A DNA stretch of 64,000 nt from Paenibacillus sonchi (GCF_016772475.1 NZ_CP068595.1:2604001-2668000); one strand, 5' to 3'; numbered from the stretch's first letter, positions 28,593-40,060 are shown. Translations and numbers: made by a program. The notes: generated from the letters alone by a model not told the origin.

Positions 28593-28993
28593 ACAGCAGG
28601 GAGAAATGGCTTGATCTTTCGAGATTTAAGATGGTTTGTAATGTACAGGCGTCAATCAATGAGGAGCTGCTGGCGTCGTTCCAGTCGTTTATACTCAGCC
28701 GGTCCGGGGAACAGCAGCAGGAGCAGGCAGTCTCACCCGGGAAGCTCCTGAACAACGGAGCTCTTAAGTCGCCTAAGGAAGAGTGGGGAATCTCGCCCCG
28801 CGAAGAAGAGGTGCTGGAGCTGATTATCCTCGGCAAGACCAATAAGGAAATTGCTTCTGCGTTATTCATCAGTGAACATACGGTCAAAAACCACTTGAGC
28901 CGCATTTTCAATAAAATGAACGTGACGGACCGCTCGCAGATTATTGCCCTTATCTATAAAAGAATTCTGAATTCAGAGGGGCTTGAGATTTAG
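28589..28993 (+). CDS. LuxR/GerE-type DNA-binding protein
   Basis: A 134-residue protein. The C-terminal 65 residues are a LuxR-type helix-turn-helix: ISPREEEVLELIILGKTNKE and IASALFISEHTVKNHLSRIF. The N-terminal half is short and has no receiver or autoinducer domain. Its GTG start overlaps the stop codon of the upstream sensor gene. It may be the detached output domain of a regulator that is a single polypeptide elsewhere. A strong terminator lies downstream. Confidence 0.9.
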   Translation: MNSREKWLDLSRFKMVCNVQASINEELLASFQSFILSRSGEQQQEQAVSPGKLLNNGALKSPKEEWGISPREEEVLELIILGKTNKEIASALFISEHTVKNHLSRIFNKMNVTDRSQIIALIYKRILNSEGLEI

Positions 28994-29053
28994 CGTTTGT
29001 TATGGACTTTTCTTGCATCGCAATATGGCAAACTATACAAGCAAATGATACAG

Positions 29054-29103
29054 CAAACAGCCTCCAATCATTCCGCAAGGGAGTGATTGGAGGCTGTTTG
29101 TTT
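29054..29103. terminator. Bidirectional terminator between the LuxR gene and acnA
   Basis: A perfect 17-bp stem CAAACAGCCTCCAATCA with its complement (29054-29070 and 29084-29100), then T-rich sequence on the plus strand. The convergent acnA ends 57 bp away. Confidence 0.88.
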
Positions 29104-29159
29104 CAGAAAGGAACCGGATTACCGGAGACACGCGCCGGTAACCGTTCATTCCCAAAGAT

Positions 29160-31904
<2,745 letters not shown>

Positions 31905-31918
31905 ATATGCGCCTCCTT

Positions 31919-31935
31919 GTTTCATCTGATGAAAC
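31919..31935. promoter_or_regulatory. 17-bp palindrome in the acnA leader
   Basis: GTTTCATCTGATGAAAC, a perfect palindrome apart from the central base, lies between the predicted acnA start site and its ribosome site. It shares both arms with the palindrome in front of the IclR gene at 25882-25898. Its place fits a roadblock operator. Confidence 0.6.
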
Positions 31936-31948
31936 TACATTTCAATAT

Positions 31949-31977
31949 TTTATATATCTTAAGTATAACGTTTACAA
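31949..31977 (-). promoter_or_regulatory. Sigma-A promoter of acnA
   Basis: On the minus strand, TTGTAA (31977-31972) and TATAAA (31954-31949) are separated by exactly 17 bp in AT-rich sequence. Confidence 0.75.
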
Positions 31978-32069
31978 TGGGGGGAGTAAAGTTTTTTTTG
32001 CCGCTGGAACGCCCGGATTTCCCGGCGGGATGTAGTTTTGGCGCTTGGTAAAATGAGGATTGCACCGGA

Positions 32070-32160
32070 TGTGCTGGCAGAAATGCCGTGGTGGGAGCGT
32101 CACCGGCGGGGGATGGTGGGAACAACGGAAGAAATGCCGTTGTTGGAGCGCCGCAAGGGG
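32070..32160. repeat. Degenerate copies of the 51-bp hairpin unit
   Basis: Two decayed units related to the array at 1-745. One keeps GGCAGAAATGCCG, the next AACAACGGAAG with GAAATGCCGTTGTTGGAGCG, separated by CACCGGCGGG-type spacer. They lie 30 kb from the main array, between acnA and the amidase-like gene. Confidence 0.8.
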
Positions 32161-32323
32161 AAGGATAGGGAACAATGGAGGCGCCCGACAGGCGTAAAGT
32201 ATCTCTGAGTTTGAAGTATTGGGCTGCTGGGCCAGATGAGAAGCGATATGGCATAAATAGCAGTTTCAGAAATCCCTTTGGTTTTGTCAAAAGTGGGCTG
32301 GTGGTGATAATGGGAAGGTAAGC

Positions 32324-32510
32324 TAAGTGGAAAAAGGGAACTTAAATTCCTCAGAAATCAACAATTGTGAGGTTTAAGTGGAAAAAGGGAACTTAATTCA
32401 GCAGTATGCCTCTATCTGGACCGAAACGGGCTGAATTAGTGTACCTTTTTCCACTTAGCCTGCCGGGTTGCTGGATGCTTAAACTAATTAGTGATACTTT
32501 TTCCACCTAA
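32324..32510. repeat. TTAAGTGGAAAAAGG repeat cluster (locus 2)
   Basis: Four modules: 32324-32345 and 32374-32396 in forward sense, and 32436-32458 and 32488-32510 in reverse sense. Between the first two lies a small stem CCTCA/TGAGG around AATCAACAAT. At locus 3 the same loop is flanked by the different but still complementary arms TCTCCC/GGGAGA. Confidence 0.8.
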
Positions 32511-32570
32511 CCAGCAAACGAAGCTCCAAGAAGGCCGTTTTCTCCTTACATAAACTTCTTGATACTATCG

Positions 32571-32670
32571 GCCGAGTTGGGCTGCGGGGCCGAATGAGAG
32601 GTAAAAGTAACTCTGATTTCGGCGGAATTGGGCTGGTGGGCCGAATGAGAGGTAAAAGTACCTCTGATCC
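32571..32670. repeat. Two tandem 50-bp units with a short hairpin
   Basis: Units 32571-32620 and 32621-32670 share GGGCCGAATGAGAGGTAAAA. The second forms AGAGGTA, loop AAAG, TACCTCT; the first has one mismatch in the same stem. Small minus-strand frames over this stretch are not considered genes. From 32671 to 33059 I see only AT-rich sequence without a supported feature. Confidence 0.75.
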
Positions 32671-33059
32671 AGCCAGAAGTTGGCGGGCGGGGAACGTTGA
32701 ATTTGTTCCATGGCTTCTCCAAGACTTTCAATGTGCACACTTGTATGCTTTGTTTTTTTAACATACCTTCTCATCAATTATACTAATGATTTCGATCCCC
32801 ACCAGAAATACTAAACACCAAACCCTGCAGAAGCCCGACACAATAAATTGGCCTAATAGTAAGGGAGGGGGCTAGTCGACAACAGTAGAGTTCTCAATTA
32901 AGGGGGCTGCAATAGCCTATTCATTACCTAAGGTGAGTTGTATTAACCCCGTATCAGCCCGCCCGAAGCGTTTCTTCTTATTCCAACTGTATAGCTGCGA
33001 GGATTTCCTCATATACATAGAACAGCAGCCAAACAGGGATGAAGGGGCGGATCAATGGA

Positions 33060-34087
33060 ATGGAGCAGAAGTGGAAGCAAAGTCTGTATGTGTATGTAGA
33101 TCAGTTGAATAAGGGGCGGGTAGCGCCCGGTGCCGAGCAGCAGCGCAGCACGGTCCGGGACCCGCGGTTCCTGCTGGAGCAGGGAGAACGCTCCCGGCGG
33201 CTCGCGCAGTGGTATGAGCGGCGCGGCATTACACCGCTGCGTTCAGAGACGGGGGTCCGCACGCTCCGGACCATCCGGCAGAACCCGTCAGAGGTGGTGG
33301 CGGATGTAGCGCTGCACAGTGCGTTATATTACGAAAAAGGCGGCATCACTCACCGCGAGGATGTCATTGAATCGGAGCGGCTGACTTTGGTGCTTGAAGG
33401 CAGCACCTGGGAAATTGCCGCTGTAGAGCGCAGCGTGCCGGAGCGGAATTCAATGCGCAGAGTGGCAGAAGCGGAACCGGCGCTGCGGCTGTCCAAATGG
33501 GGGAGGCGCTCCCTGTCCCGCAGCCGTCGCAGCCGCTGCTTAACAAGGATATTCTGCGCGGTATTACTGGCAGCAAAGAGGTGCGCTACTGCCGCGAAGA
33601 CGCTGCAGCCTATGCAGACCGCTGGTGGAAAGACGGCAATCCGGAGTTTGAAGTGTTTGAGGTGGACTGCACCAATTATGTGTCCCAATGTCTCTTTGCA
33701 GGGGGAGCGCCTATCAACTATACTGGTAAAAGAGAAACGGGCTGGTGGTACAAAGGCTACAACGGCGCGCAGGAATGGTGGAGCTTCAGCTGGGCCGTGT
33801 CGGACAGTCTGCAGCGTTATTTGAGCGCAGGCCGAAGCAGCGGACTCCGGGCCGAGACGGTGGAGCGGGCGGACCAGCTGATGCTTGGAGACATCATCCA
33901 GTATGATTGGGACGGCAACGGCCATTATCAGCACAGCACGATTGTTACCGCTTTTGATGCGGCTGGGCAGCCGCTGGTGAATGCGCGGACGGTCAGCAGC
34001 CGGCACCGGTTTTGGGATTACCGCGATTCCTATGCATGGACCGACAGAACGGCCTACCGTTTTTTCCACATCAATGACTACTTATAA
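33060..34087 (+). pseudogene. Amidase-like domain protein (Amidase_6, YhbB-like), frameshifted
   Basis: The first frame (33060 to about 33500) encodes an N-terminal helical region plus a domain of about 145 residues. The second frame (from about 33500) encodes the amidase-like domain: YCREDAAAYADRWW, then DCTNYVSQCLFAGG with the likely catalytic Cys, and GNGHYQHSTIV with a likely His. Together they give about 343 residues, close to B. subtilis YhbB. The frames meet at TGGGGGAGG (33498-33506): a sixth G would join SKW to GEALPVPQPSQ. There is no signal peptide. This may be a sequencing error. The ATG at 33060 has AGGGGCGG upstream. Confidence 0.82.
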
Positions 34088-34106
34088 ATCAGAAAGAGGT
34101 TAGGGC

Positions 34107-35198
34107 ATGGGGGATACAAAAATAACCGTAGGACTGGTGTACGGCGGCAAATCCGGAGAGCACGAGGTATCGCTGCAGACGGCATTTGCAGTTATGAACG
34201 CTTTTGACTACGCGAAATATGAGATTATACCTTTTTATATTTCCAAGCAGGGGCTCTGGAAGGTCGGAGCGGCGCTGGATGCCCCTTTTGGAACTATCCA
34301 GGAACTGAAGCTGGGCGGCGAAGCCGGAGATATGAGTATGGCACTGAATGCGGTGTTCAGCGGGCTGACCGGCGGAGACCAGCTGATTGATGTGATGTTC
34401 CCGCTGCTGCACGGCACTAACGGAGAAGACGGGACGATTCAGGGCCTGTTCGAAATGGCTAATATCCCTTATATCGGAGCGGGTGTCCTGGCATCGTCTG
34501 CAGGCATGGATAAAGTGGTCATGAAGAAGCTGTTCGGAGAGGCCGGGCTGGATCAGTGTGAATACTGCTATTTCAATATCAGCGCCTGGAAACGCAAAAG
34601 CCATGAGCTGATCATCAGCCTGGAGGATAAGCTGGGTTATCCGGTATTCGTCAAGCCGGCCAATCTGGGCTCCAGTGTAGGCATTTCCAAAGCCGTTGAT
34701 AAGGAGAGCCTGATTAAGGCGGTGGAGGTGGCCTTCCGCTATGATACCAAGGTCATTATTGAAGAATTTGTTGATGCGCGCGAGGTTGAAGTCAGTGTGC
34801 TCGGCAATGAGGAGCCGGAGGCTTCAGTTCCGGGTGAAATCGTCTCTTCTGGTGAATATTATGATTATGCGGCAAAATACACCGACGGCAAATCGCAGAT
34901 GCTGATTCCGGCCCCTGTGGACCCTGAGGTGGCTGACCGTCTGCGGGAGTCAGCGATTCAGGCGTTCCGGGCGATTGAGGGCAGCGGCATTACGCGTGCC
35001 GACTTCTTCCTGCGCAAATCCGATGGAAAGATTCTCATTAATGAAGTGAATACAATGCCAGGCTTCACGCCGTACAGCATGTATCCGCTGCTGTGGCGCG
35101 AGACCGGCGTATCCTATCAGGCCCTGCTGGACCGCATGATCGAGCTGGCGCTGGAGCGTTACCATTTCAAGCAGAATCTGAAATACGATAACGAATAA
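34107..35198 (+). CDS. ddl: D-alanine--D-alanine ligase
   Basis: An ATP-grasp ligase that makes the D-Ala-D-Ala dipeptide for peptidoglycan. The length of 363 is normal. The N-terminus LVYGGKSGEHEVSLQTA, LHGTNGEDGTIQGLFEMA, the ATP site PVFVKPANLGSSVGISKA, the loop SSGEYYDYAAKYTDGK, and the metal site ILINEVNTMPGFTPYSMYP are all present. The Tyr in YYDYAAKY favours a D-Ala-D-Ala rather than a D-Ala-D-Lac product, by comparison with known enzymes. The ATG follows AAAGAGGTTAGGGC. It is 19 bp after the amidase-like gene. Confidence 0.96.
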   Translation: MGDTKITVGLVYGGKSGEHEVSLQTAFAVMNAFDYAKYEIIPFYISKQGLWKVGAALDAPFGTIQELKLGGEAGDMSMALNAVFSGLTGGDQLIDVMFPLLHGTNGEDGTIQGLFEMANIPYIGAGVLASSAGMDKVVMKKLFGEAGLDQCEYCYFNISAWKRKSHELIISLEDKLGYPVFVKPANLGSSVGISKAVDKESLIKAVEVAFRYDTKVIIEEFVDAREVEVSVLGNEEPEASVPGEIVSSGEYYDYAAKYTDGKSQMLIPAPVDPEVADRLRESAIQAFRAIEGSGITRADFFLRKSDGKILINEVNTMPGFTPYSMYPLLWRETGVSYQALLDRMIELALERYHFKQNLKYDNE

Positions 35199-35246
35199 CA
35201 TTTTGCGAGCGGCGGGATCATTCCGGCCGGGAAGGAGTGAGGAACC

Positions 35247-35564
35247 ATGGGATTTCAATCCGAATTCAATTCTGTATGCAAGTTCAAGAATGACCAGGAG
35301 CTGTACGAGCTGCTGGAATACGGCCGCACCAAAATGGTAAAGCAGGGCTTCCGCGTGTATCCGACCGGCCAGAAGGTCATCGCCTACACACCGGAGAATG
35401 TGGCAGTAGCCATTGTCAAAATTTCTGCATCGATCGCGGAAATTAATTTCCAGGGCAACGAGGTGACAGCCGTCGAGATGGATTTGGTGCGCAAGCTGAA
35501 TGAAGAAGAATCACGGGTGCAGACGGCGCTGGCCTATGAGATGTTTTTTGGTGAAGAAGGATGA
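35247..35564 (+). CDS. Conserved-looking small protein, translationally coupled to uvsE
   Basis: A 105-residue soluble protein that I do not recognise. It has no transmembrane segment or Cys cluster. The centre, KQGFRVYPTGQKVIAYTPEN, and a helical, acidic C-terminus are the visible features. It has a strong ribosome site (GAAGGAGTGAGG) and codon use like its neighbours, so I think it is a real gene. Its stop overlaps the start of uvsE (ATGA), which links the two. A role near DNA repair is only an inference from position. Confidence 0.75.
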   Translation: MGFQSEFNSVCKFKNDQELYELLEYGRTKMVKQGFRVYPTGQKVIAYTPENVAVAIVKISASIAEINFQGNEVTAVEMDLVRKLNEEESRVQTALAYEMFFGEEG

Positions 35565-36568
35565 TTGTCCGGTTTGGCTATGTAGCCATGTCCACGGTTA
35601 TCCCGGACTGCTCGCCCTCCAAGACGATGACCATGGCCAGCTTCAGCAAGCTGAATGACCGGGAAGCCGGACTTCGGCGGCTGGAGGCTATCGCCCGGGG
35701 GAATCTTCACAACACGCTGCGTCTGCTGAAGCATAATGTAGGCTCCGATATCCGGGTATACCGCCTGACTTCAAAACTGATTCCGCTGGCGACGCATCCC
35801 GATTTGCAGGACTGGAATCCCTTTGAAGCATTGGCTGCGGATTTTGCCGAAGTAGGCAGCTATGTGAAAAAGCATGGACTGCGGGTTTCTTTCCATCCTG
35901 ACCACTTTACAGTACTGAGCACCCCGCGGCCTGAGGTGCTGGCCAGTTCGGTCCGGGATTTGCAGCATCATGTGGATATGCTGAATGCCATGGATCTGCC
36001 GGCGGCCGCCAAGAACAACATTCATATCGGCGGCGCGTATGGAGACAAGCCTGCGGCTGCAGCGCGCTTTTTGGAGCATTTTGCAGAATTGCCGCTGGAC
36101 CTGCAGGAGCGGACGACGCTGGAGAATGATGACAAGACGTTCAATGCCCCGGAGACGCTTGAGGTCAGCCGGAGGCTGGGAGTCCCTATGGTGCTGGATA
36201 TTCATCATCAGTGGGTGAATAATGAAGGCGAGCTTCCCTGGGAGCTGTGGCCGGAGATTATGAAGACCTGGCAGACTCCACTGGCGCTGAAGGATGTGCT
36301 CCCCGGTGAAACGCTGCCCCCGAAGATTCATGTGTCCAGTCCGCGCAGCCCGTCCGACCCTCGCAGCCATGCTGATGGTGTGGAGCCTGCGCCGCTGCTG
36401 GCTTTTCTTAAGCGTATCGCGGCGGACACTCCGGCCGTGGATGCGATGATTGAAGCGAAGGCGAAGGACGGAGCGCTGTTTGACCTGATGGAAACGCTGA
36501 AGGAGCTTGCCGAAGCCGGGAACGGAATAACGGTACTAGATGGGGCAAGCGTCAATATTGAACCATAA
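35561..36568 (+). CDS. uvsE: UV damage endonuclease UvsE
   Basis: An ATP-independent endonuclease that nicks DNA 5' of UV photoproducts. The 335-residue TIM-barrel protein starts VRFGYVAMSTVIPDCSPSKT, a family signature. Metal-binding residues appear in LRVSFHPDHFTVLSTPRPEV, NNIHIGGAYGDK, TTLENDDKTF, VLDIHHQWVN and KIHVSSPRS. Length and motifs are normal. It starts by an ATGA overlap with the upstream small gene. This repair enzyme is common in spore formers. Confidence 0.95.
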   Translation: MIVRFGYVAMSTVIPDCSPSKTMTMASFSKLNDREAGLRRLEAIARGNLHNTLRLLKHNVGSDIRVYRLTSKLIPLATHPDLQDWNPFEALAADFAEVGSYVKKHGLRVSFHPDHFTVLSTPRPEVLASSVRDLQHHVDMLNAMDLPAAAKNNIHIGGAYGDKPAAAARFLEHFAELPLDLQERTTLENDDKTFNAPETLEVSRRLGVPMVLDIHHQWVNNEGELPWELWPEIMKTWQTPLALKDVLPGETLPPKIHVSSPRSPSDPRSHADGVEPAPLLAFLKRIAADTPAVDAMIEAKAKDGALFDLMETLKELAEAGNGITVLDGASVNIEP

Positions 36569-36779
36569 ACCCCGGATAACCCCGCGCTAGAAGCGGAAAA
36601 CGGGCTAACCTCTGACTTGATTAGTCTCTTTAAATAGGGTACGTTGAATAAAAAAGCGAACACAAGGCCGGCGCTCCGATAGCACCTGGTCTGGCCGGTT
36701 GGTGGATGCCCTGGTTCCAAAGAGTGCACCTTGTCTCTACATATGGAAACAATTATGCTCAAGAAAGCGGAGTGAAGAT

Positions 36780-37664
36780 ATGAATCCTACAAATTCTGAT
36801 AACCGGAACGACCGGGAGCCTTACGTTGTTACCAGTAAGGGGCATACTGCGGCGGCGATCAATGCCGCTGCCAAAGCGGGGGAATGGATCAAGAACAGAC
36901 AGGGCCGTGTGAAGGAACTGGGCAGCAAGACGTCAGCCCAGGATCTGGTTACAGAAGTGGACAAAGGCGTGGAGCAGATGATCCGCCGGCTGATCCTGAC
37001 CCATTATCCCGACCATGCAATTCTCGGGGAAGAAAGCGTTCAGCCAGGAGCGGATGCTTTGACTGCCGCCCTGGAAGAAGGAAGGAAGCATGAATATTTA
37101 TGGATTGTTGATCCGATTGACGGGACGACCAATTTTGTACACGGGTTTCCTTTTTATTGTGTCTCGATAGCTTTGGTAGTCAAGGGTGAGCTGACCGTAG
37201 GCGTTATCTATGACCCTATCCGCGATGAGATGTTTGTGGCTGAGAAGGGCAAAGGCGCCTATATGCATGGGATTCCTACTTCCGTGTCTGCCGAATCGGA
37301 CCCGGGAAGCAGTCTGGTGGCGATGGGCTTCCCGCCTGACCGTACCTTCGCCCAGCCGGCGAATATGGCCGGACTGCAGCAGATTCTTCCGCAGATCCGG
37401 GGTATCCGTGCCGGCGGCTCTGCCGCTCTGCATCTGGCCTATGTGGCAGCAGGCCGTGTAGACGGTTATTGGGAGGTCGGCCTAAGTCCCTGGGACTGTG
37501 CGGCTGGCGTGCTGCTGGTACTGGAATCCGGGGGCAAGGTAACGGATACGCTGGGCAATCCCTATGATATTGGCACCCGTCATGTAGTGGCGAGCAACGG
37601 ACGAATCCATGATTTTCTGTTGGCCTCGCTTAGCGAAGCGGAAGCAACGGGATACAACAAATAA
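36780..37664 (+). CDS. Inositol monophosphatase family protein
   Basis: A 294-residue Mg2+/Li+-type phosphatase (SuhB/YktC-like). Metal ligands are in ILGEESVQPG and WIVDPIDGTTNFVHGFP, with the third site in GLSPWDCAAGVLLVLESGG. It probably dephosphorylates inositol phosphate or a related sugar phosphate; nucleotide (pAp) activity cannot be excluded. I use the ATG at 36780, which follows GCGGAGTG; a 27-residue longer frame lacks support. The next small gene is 17 bp downstream, likely cotranscribed. Confidence 0.92.
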   Translation: MNPTNSDNRNDREPYVVTSKGHTAAAINAAAKAGEWIKNRQGRVKELGSKTSAQDLVTEVDKGVEQMIRRLILTHYPDHAILGEESVQPGADALTAALEEGRKHEYLWIVDPIDGTTNFVHGFPFYCVSIALVVKGELTVGVIYDPIRDEMFVAEKGKGAYMHGIPTSVSAESDPGSSLVAMGFPPDRTFAQPANMAGLQQILPQIRGIRAGGSAALHLAYVAAGRVDGYWEVGLSPWDCAAGVLLVLESGGKVTDTLGNPYDIGTRHVVASNGRIHDFLLASLSEAEATGYNK

Positions 37665-37681
37665 GGAGGGCGGCAAGAAGC

Positions 37682-37951
37682 ATGAGTGAAAAGGATGATC
37701 TGGAGCGCAAGCTGAGCGAGCTGCTGGAGGATGGCGAGATGGAAGAGGCCGACCGGACTGCCAAGGAGATCCGCCAAATCTCGCCCAAGTATGAAATCCG
37801 TATTCAGACCACACTTGATCCGATTGTGGAAGAAACGCTGCGCTACCGTAAAATAGGCCATGAGCTGGATGACAGATATGATAAATATCTGGAACGGGCG
37901 AAGAAAGATCATGGTTCTGAAGACAAAGATAACACGAAGCAATCATTTTGA
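37682..37951 (+). CDS. Small charged helical protein of unknown function
   Basis: An 89-residue soluble protein, rich in Glu, Asp, Lys and Arg, probably mostly helical or coiled coil (LERKLSELLEDGEMEEADRT). No domain recognised. The ATG has AAGGAGGGCGG upstream at a longer than usual distance. It is downstream of the inositol-phosphatase gene and followed by a terminator, so it is probably the last gene of that unit. Confidence 0.7.
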   Translation: MSEKDDLERKLSELLEDGEMEEADRTAKEIRQISPKYEIRIQTTLDPIVEETLRYRKIGHELDDRYDKYLERAKKDHGSEDKDNTKQSF

Positions 37952-37961
37952 TTCCTGCCAG

Positions 37962-37995
37962 GAGCGGCTTCCGGATACCGGGAAGCCGCTCTTTT
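37962..37995 (+). terminator. Terminator before the SGNH hydrolase gene
   Basis: An 11-bp stem GAGCGGCTTCC/GGAAGCCGCTC with an eight-base loop, followed by TTTT. Confidence 0.85.
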
Positions 37996-38048
37996 GCATA
38001 CACGGACTGGATGATAGAATGGAATTATACCAATTTGGGAGGGATACG

Positions 38049-39344
38049 ATGCTGAGTGCATGGAAAAAAATGTACGCGGCTGGCACGAGCAGCCTGCTGC
38101 TGTTCACATTGTGGATCAGTGCAGGAGCCGGCTCTGCAAGTGCAGCTGAAGCTGCTGCAGCAGTACAAGGTTCGGAGCAGGAGGTTTTTCGCATCGTAGC
38201 ACTGGGGGATTCCATCACGGCGGGGTATGAGCCGGGAATGACCGATCCGAATGTGAAGCCCTACGGATATGCGGAGCGGCTGCTGGAGCAAGGCTGGTAT
38301 CATGGCAGAAGCGCTCTTAGCAACTATGGCATTCTGGGACTTACTACGGCGGGGCTGCTGAATTATACGGCAGCCATTAAAGATGGGGCAGCTGCCACTG
38401 CCGATGGGATTCAGGCCGGTCTTCCTGATCCGCGGATCAACCAATTTGCCGCGCTCACTCCGCAGATCAAGACTGAGCTTAGCGAGGCTGACCTGGTTAC
38501 GCTGACCATTGGCGGGAATGATGTGAGCAGCCTGCTGGTCACGGCCAAGGATCTGACGGAAGAGGCCTTCAAGGCTCAGCTGGATCAGCTTCTGGCAAGC
38601 TACAGCAGCAATGTCAAGGCCGCGCTTGAGAATATTCGCGCAGTCAATGCGAAGGCCACGATTCTGCTGGCCGACCAGTATCAGCCGGCGCCCAAGATTG
38701 CTGTCAGCAGCTCATATCTCAAGCTGATGAGCGCTGCCCAGCAGTTCACAAGAGCGGCGGAAAGCGTAGCCGCCAGCCTGGATCAGCCGGATGCTCCGGT
38801 GAAAGTGGCCCATGTGGCGGAGAAATTCGCCGGCGTCGAAGCGTCGCGGACTCATATCATTAGCGCAGGGGCGGCGGATTTTCATCCGACCCAGCTGGGG
38901 TATGAAACCATCGCCAAGGTATTCGCCGAAACGTATTGGGGAGAGTACCGGGTTCCATCCGTTTCCGCGTGGACAGCCGCATCCGCACCCATGTCAATTG
39001 TGGTGAAGGGAGTGGAGCTGAATACGCCGAACAAGCCGATTCTGAAGAACGGGCAGAACTTCCTGGCATTGAAGGATATTCTGAATGCTGTAGGCGCCAC
39101 CGGGAAGTGGGACAATAAAACCCAGAGTGCGACCATTGTGTACGGTGGAAAAACTGTGGTGATAACAATCGGCTCCCAAACGATCAAGGTAAACGGGGCA
39201 GCGGCAGCCATCGATACACCGGCGTTCCTGCAAAAGGTTGGCAATGAGGATAAAACCTATCTCCCGCTTGCCGCCCTCGCCACCGGTCTGGGCTTCGATG
39301 TGAATTACAGCAGCAAGCTGCGGACGGCTTTCATTAATCCATAG
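38049..39344 (+). CDS. Secreted SGNH/GDSL hydrolase with C-terminal stalk domain
   Basis: A 431-residue exported esterase-like protein. The signal peptide covers residues 1 to about 34, with probable cleavage at ASA-AE. The SGNH blocks are IVALGDSITAGYEP (Ser), GLTTAGLL (Gly), TIGGNDVSSLL (Asn) and DFHPTQLGYETIA (Asp/His). From about residue 316 there is a copper-amine-oxidase N-terminal-like 'stalk' domain (NGQNFLALKDILNAVGATGK; KTYLPLAALATGLGFDV), common on Paenibacillus surface proteins. The substrate is unknown. The ATG at 38049 follows TTGGGAGGG; a longer frame upstream crosses the terminator and is rejected. Confidence 0.93.
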   Translation: MLSAWKKMYAAGTSSLLLFTLWISAGAGSASAAEAAAAVQGSEQEVFRIVALGDSITAGYEPGMTDPNVKPYGYAERLLEQGWYHGRSALSNYGILGLTTAGLLNYTAAIKDGAAATADGIQAGLPDPRINQFAALTPQIKTELSEADLVTLTIGGNDVSSLLVTAKDLTEEAFKAQLDQLLASYSSNVKAALENIRAVNAKATILLADQYQPAPKIAVSSSYLKLMSAAQQFTRAAESVAASLDQPDAPVKVAHVAEKFAGVEASRTHIISAGAADFHPTQLGYETIAKVFAETYWGEYRVPSVSAWTAASAPMSIVVKGVELNTPNKPILKNGQNFLALKDILNAVGATGKWDNKTQSATIVYGGKTVVITIGSQTIKVNGAAAAIDTPAFLQKVGNEDKTYLPLAALATGLGFDVNYSSKLRTAFINP

Positions 39345-39355
39345 ACGCGCATAAG

Positions 39356-39409
39356 CTATATAGATTGAACAATCCCGAAATCGAAAAATCACAAGTTCAA
39401 TCTATATAA
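39356..39409. mobile_element. Short derivative of the MITE-like element
   Basis: A 53-bp hairpin with TATATAGATTGAAC and GTTCAATCTATATA ends. The interior AATCCCGAAATCGAAAAATC matches the right end of the element at 40272-40492 (AATCCCAAATAGAAAAATC). It looks like an internal-deletion product 12 bp after the SGNH gene, where it may also act as a terminator. Confidence 0.75.
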
Positions 39410-39451
39410 AGAAAATATTAAATTCAGCCTGTACGGCATAAAGGTGGATGA

Positions 39452-40060
39452 ATGTTGTTGTCTAGTGCAAAATTTAAGGCGGAATATACGATTACTATGG
39501 ACGATATTGTGCGTGAGGGCGCTTCCGTGCTGCGCACTGTAGCGGAGCCCGTGCAAATACCCTTGCAGGCCGAGGATCAAGAGGCGCTGCAGTGCATGAT
39601 GCAGTTTCTGAAGAACAGCCAGGACCCCGAGGTTGCCGCAAAATATAAGCTGCGCTCCGGCGTAGGGCTGTCGGCGAATCAGATCGGACTGCAGAAGCGG
39701 ATGTTCGTAATGTACCTGAGAGATGAGAAGGGCAATATGGTGGAGCATGCCTGGGTCAATCCGAAGGTGATCAGCCATTCAGTAGCCATGATCTATCTTC
39801 CGGAGAGCGAGGGCTGCCTGTCCGTTGACCGCCCGGTGCATGGCTTTGTGCCCAGATACGAGTCCGTGAAGGTAAAGGGTTATAATATGACCGGCAAGGA
39901 AGTCGTTATGAAATTCAAGGGCTATCAAGCCATTGTAGTCCAACATGAAATCGATCATCTGGACGGCATCATGTTCTACGACCGGATCAATGAAGAGAAT
40001 CCTTTCAAACTCCCCCAGGGTGTGGAGATCCGCAGTCTTTATGAGCAGAAAAGCAGATAA
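39452..40060 (+). CDS. def: Peptide deformylase
   Basis: Removes the formyl group from the N-terminal Met of new proteins. The 202-residue length fits the type II class of Gram-positive bacteria. Motif I is GVGLSANQIG, motif II is ESEGCLSV (metal Cys), and motif III is QHEIDHLDGIMF (metal His, catalytic Glu). The ATG at 39452 follows AAAGGTGGATG. It sits between two MITE-like elements and appears monocistronic. Confidence 0.95.
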   Translation: MLLSSAKFKAEYTITMDDIVREGASVLRTVAEPVQIPLQAEDQEALQCMMQFLKNSQDPEVAAKYKLRSGVGLSANQIGLQKRMFVMYLRDEKGNMVEHAWVNPKVISHSVAMIYLPESEGCLSVDRPVHGFVPRYESVKVKGYNMTGKEVVMKFKGYQAIVVQHEIDHLDGIMFYDRINEENPFKLPQGVEIRSLYEQKSR

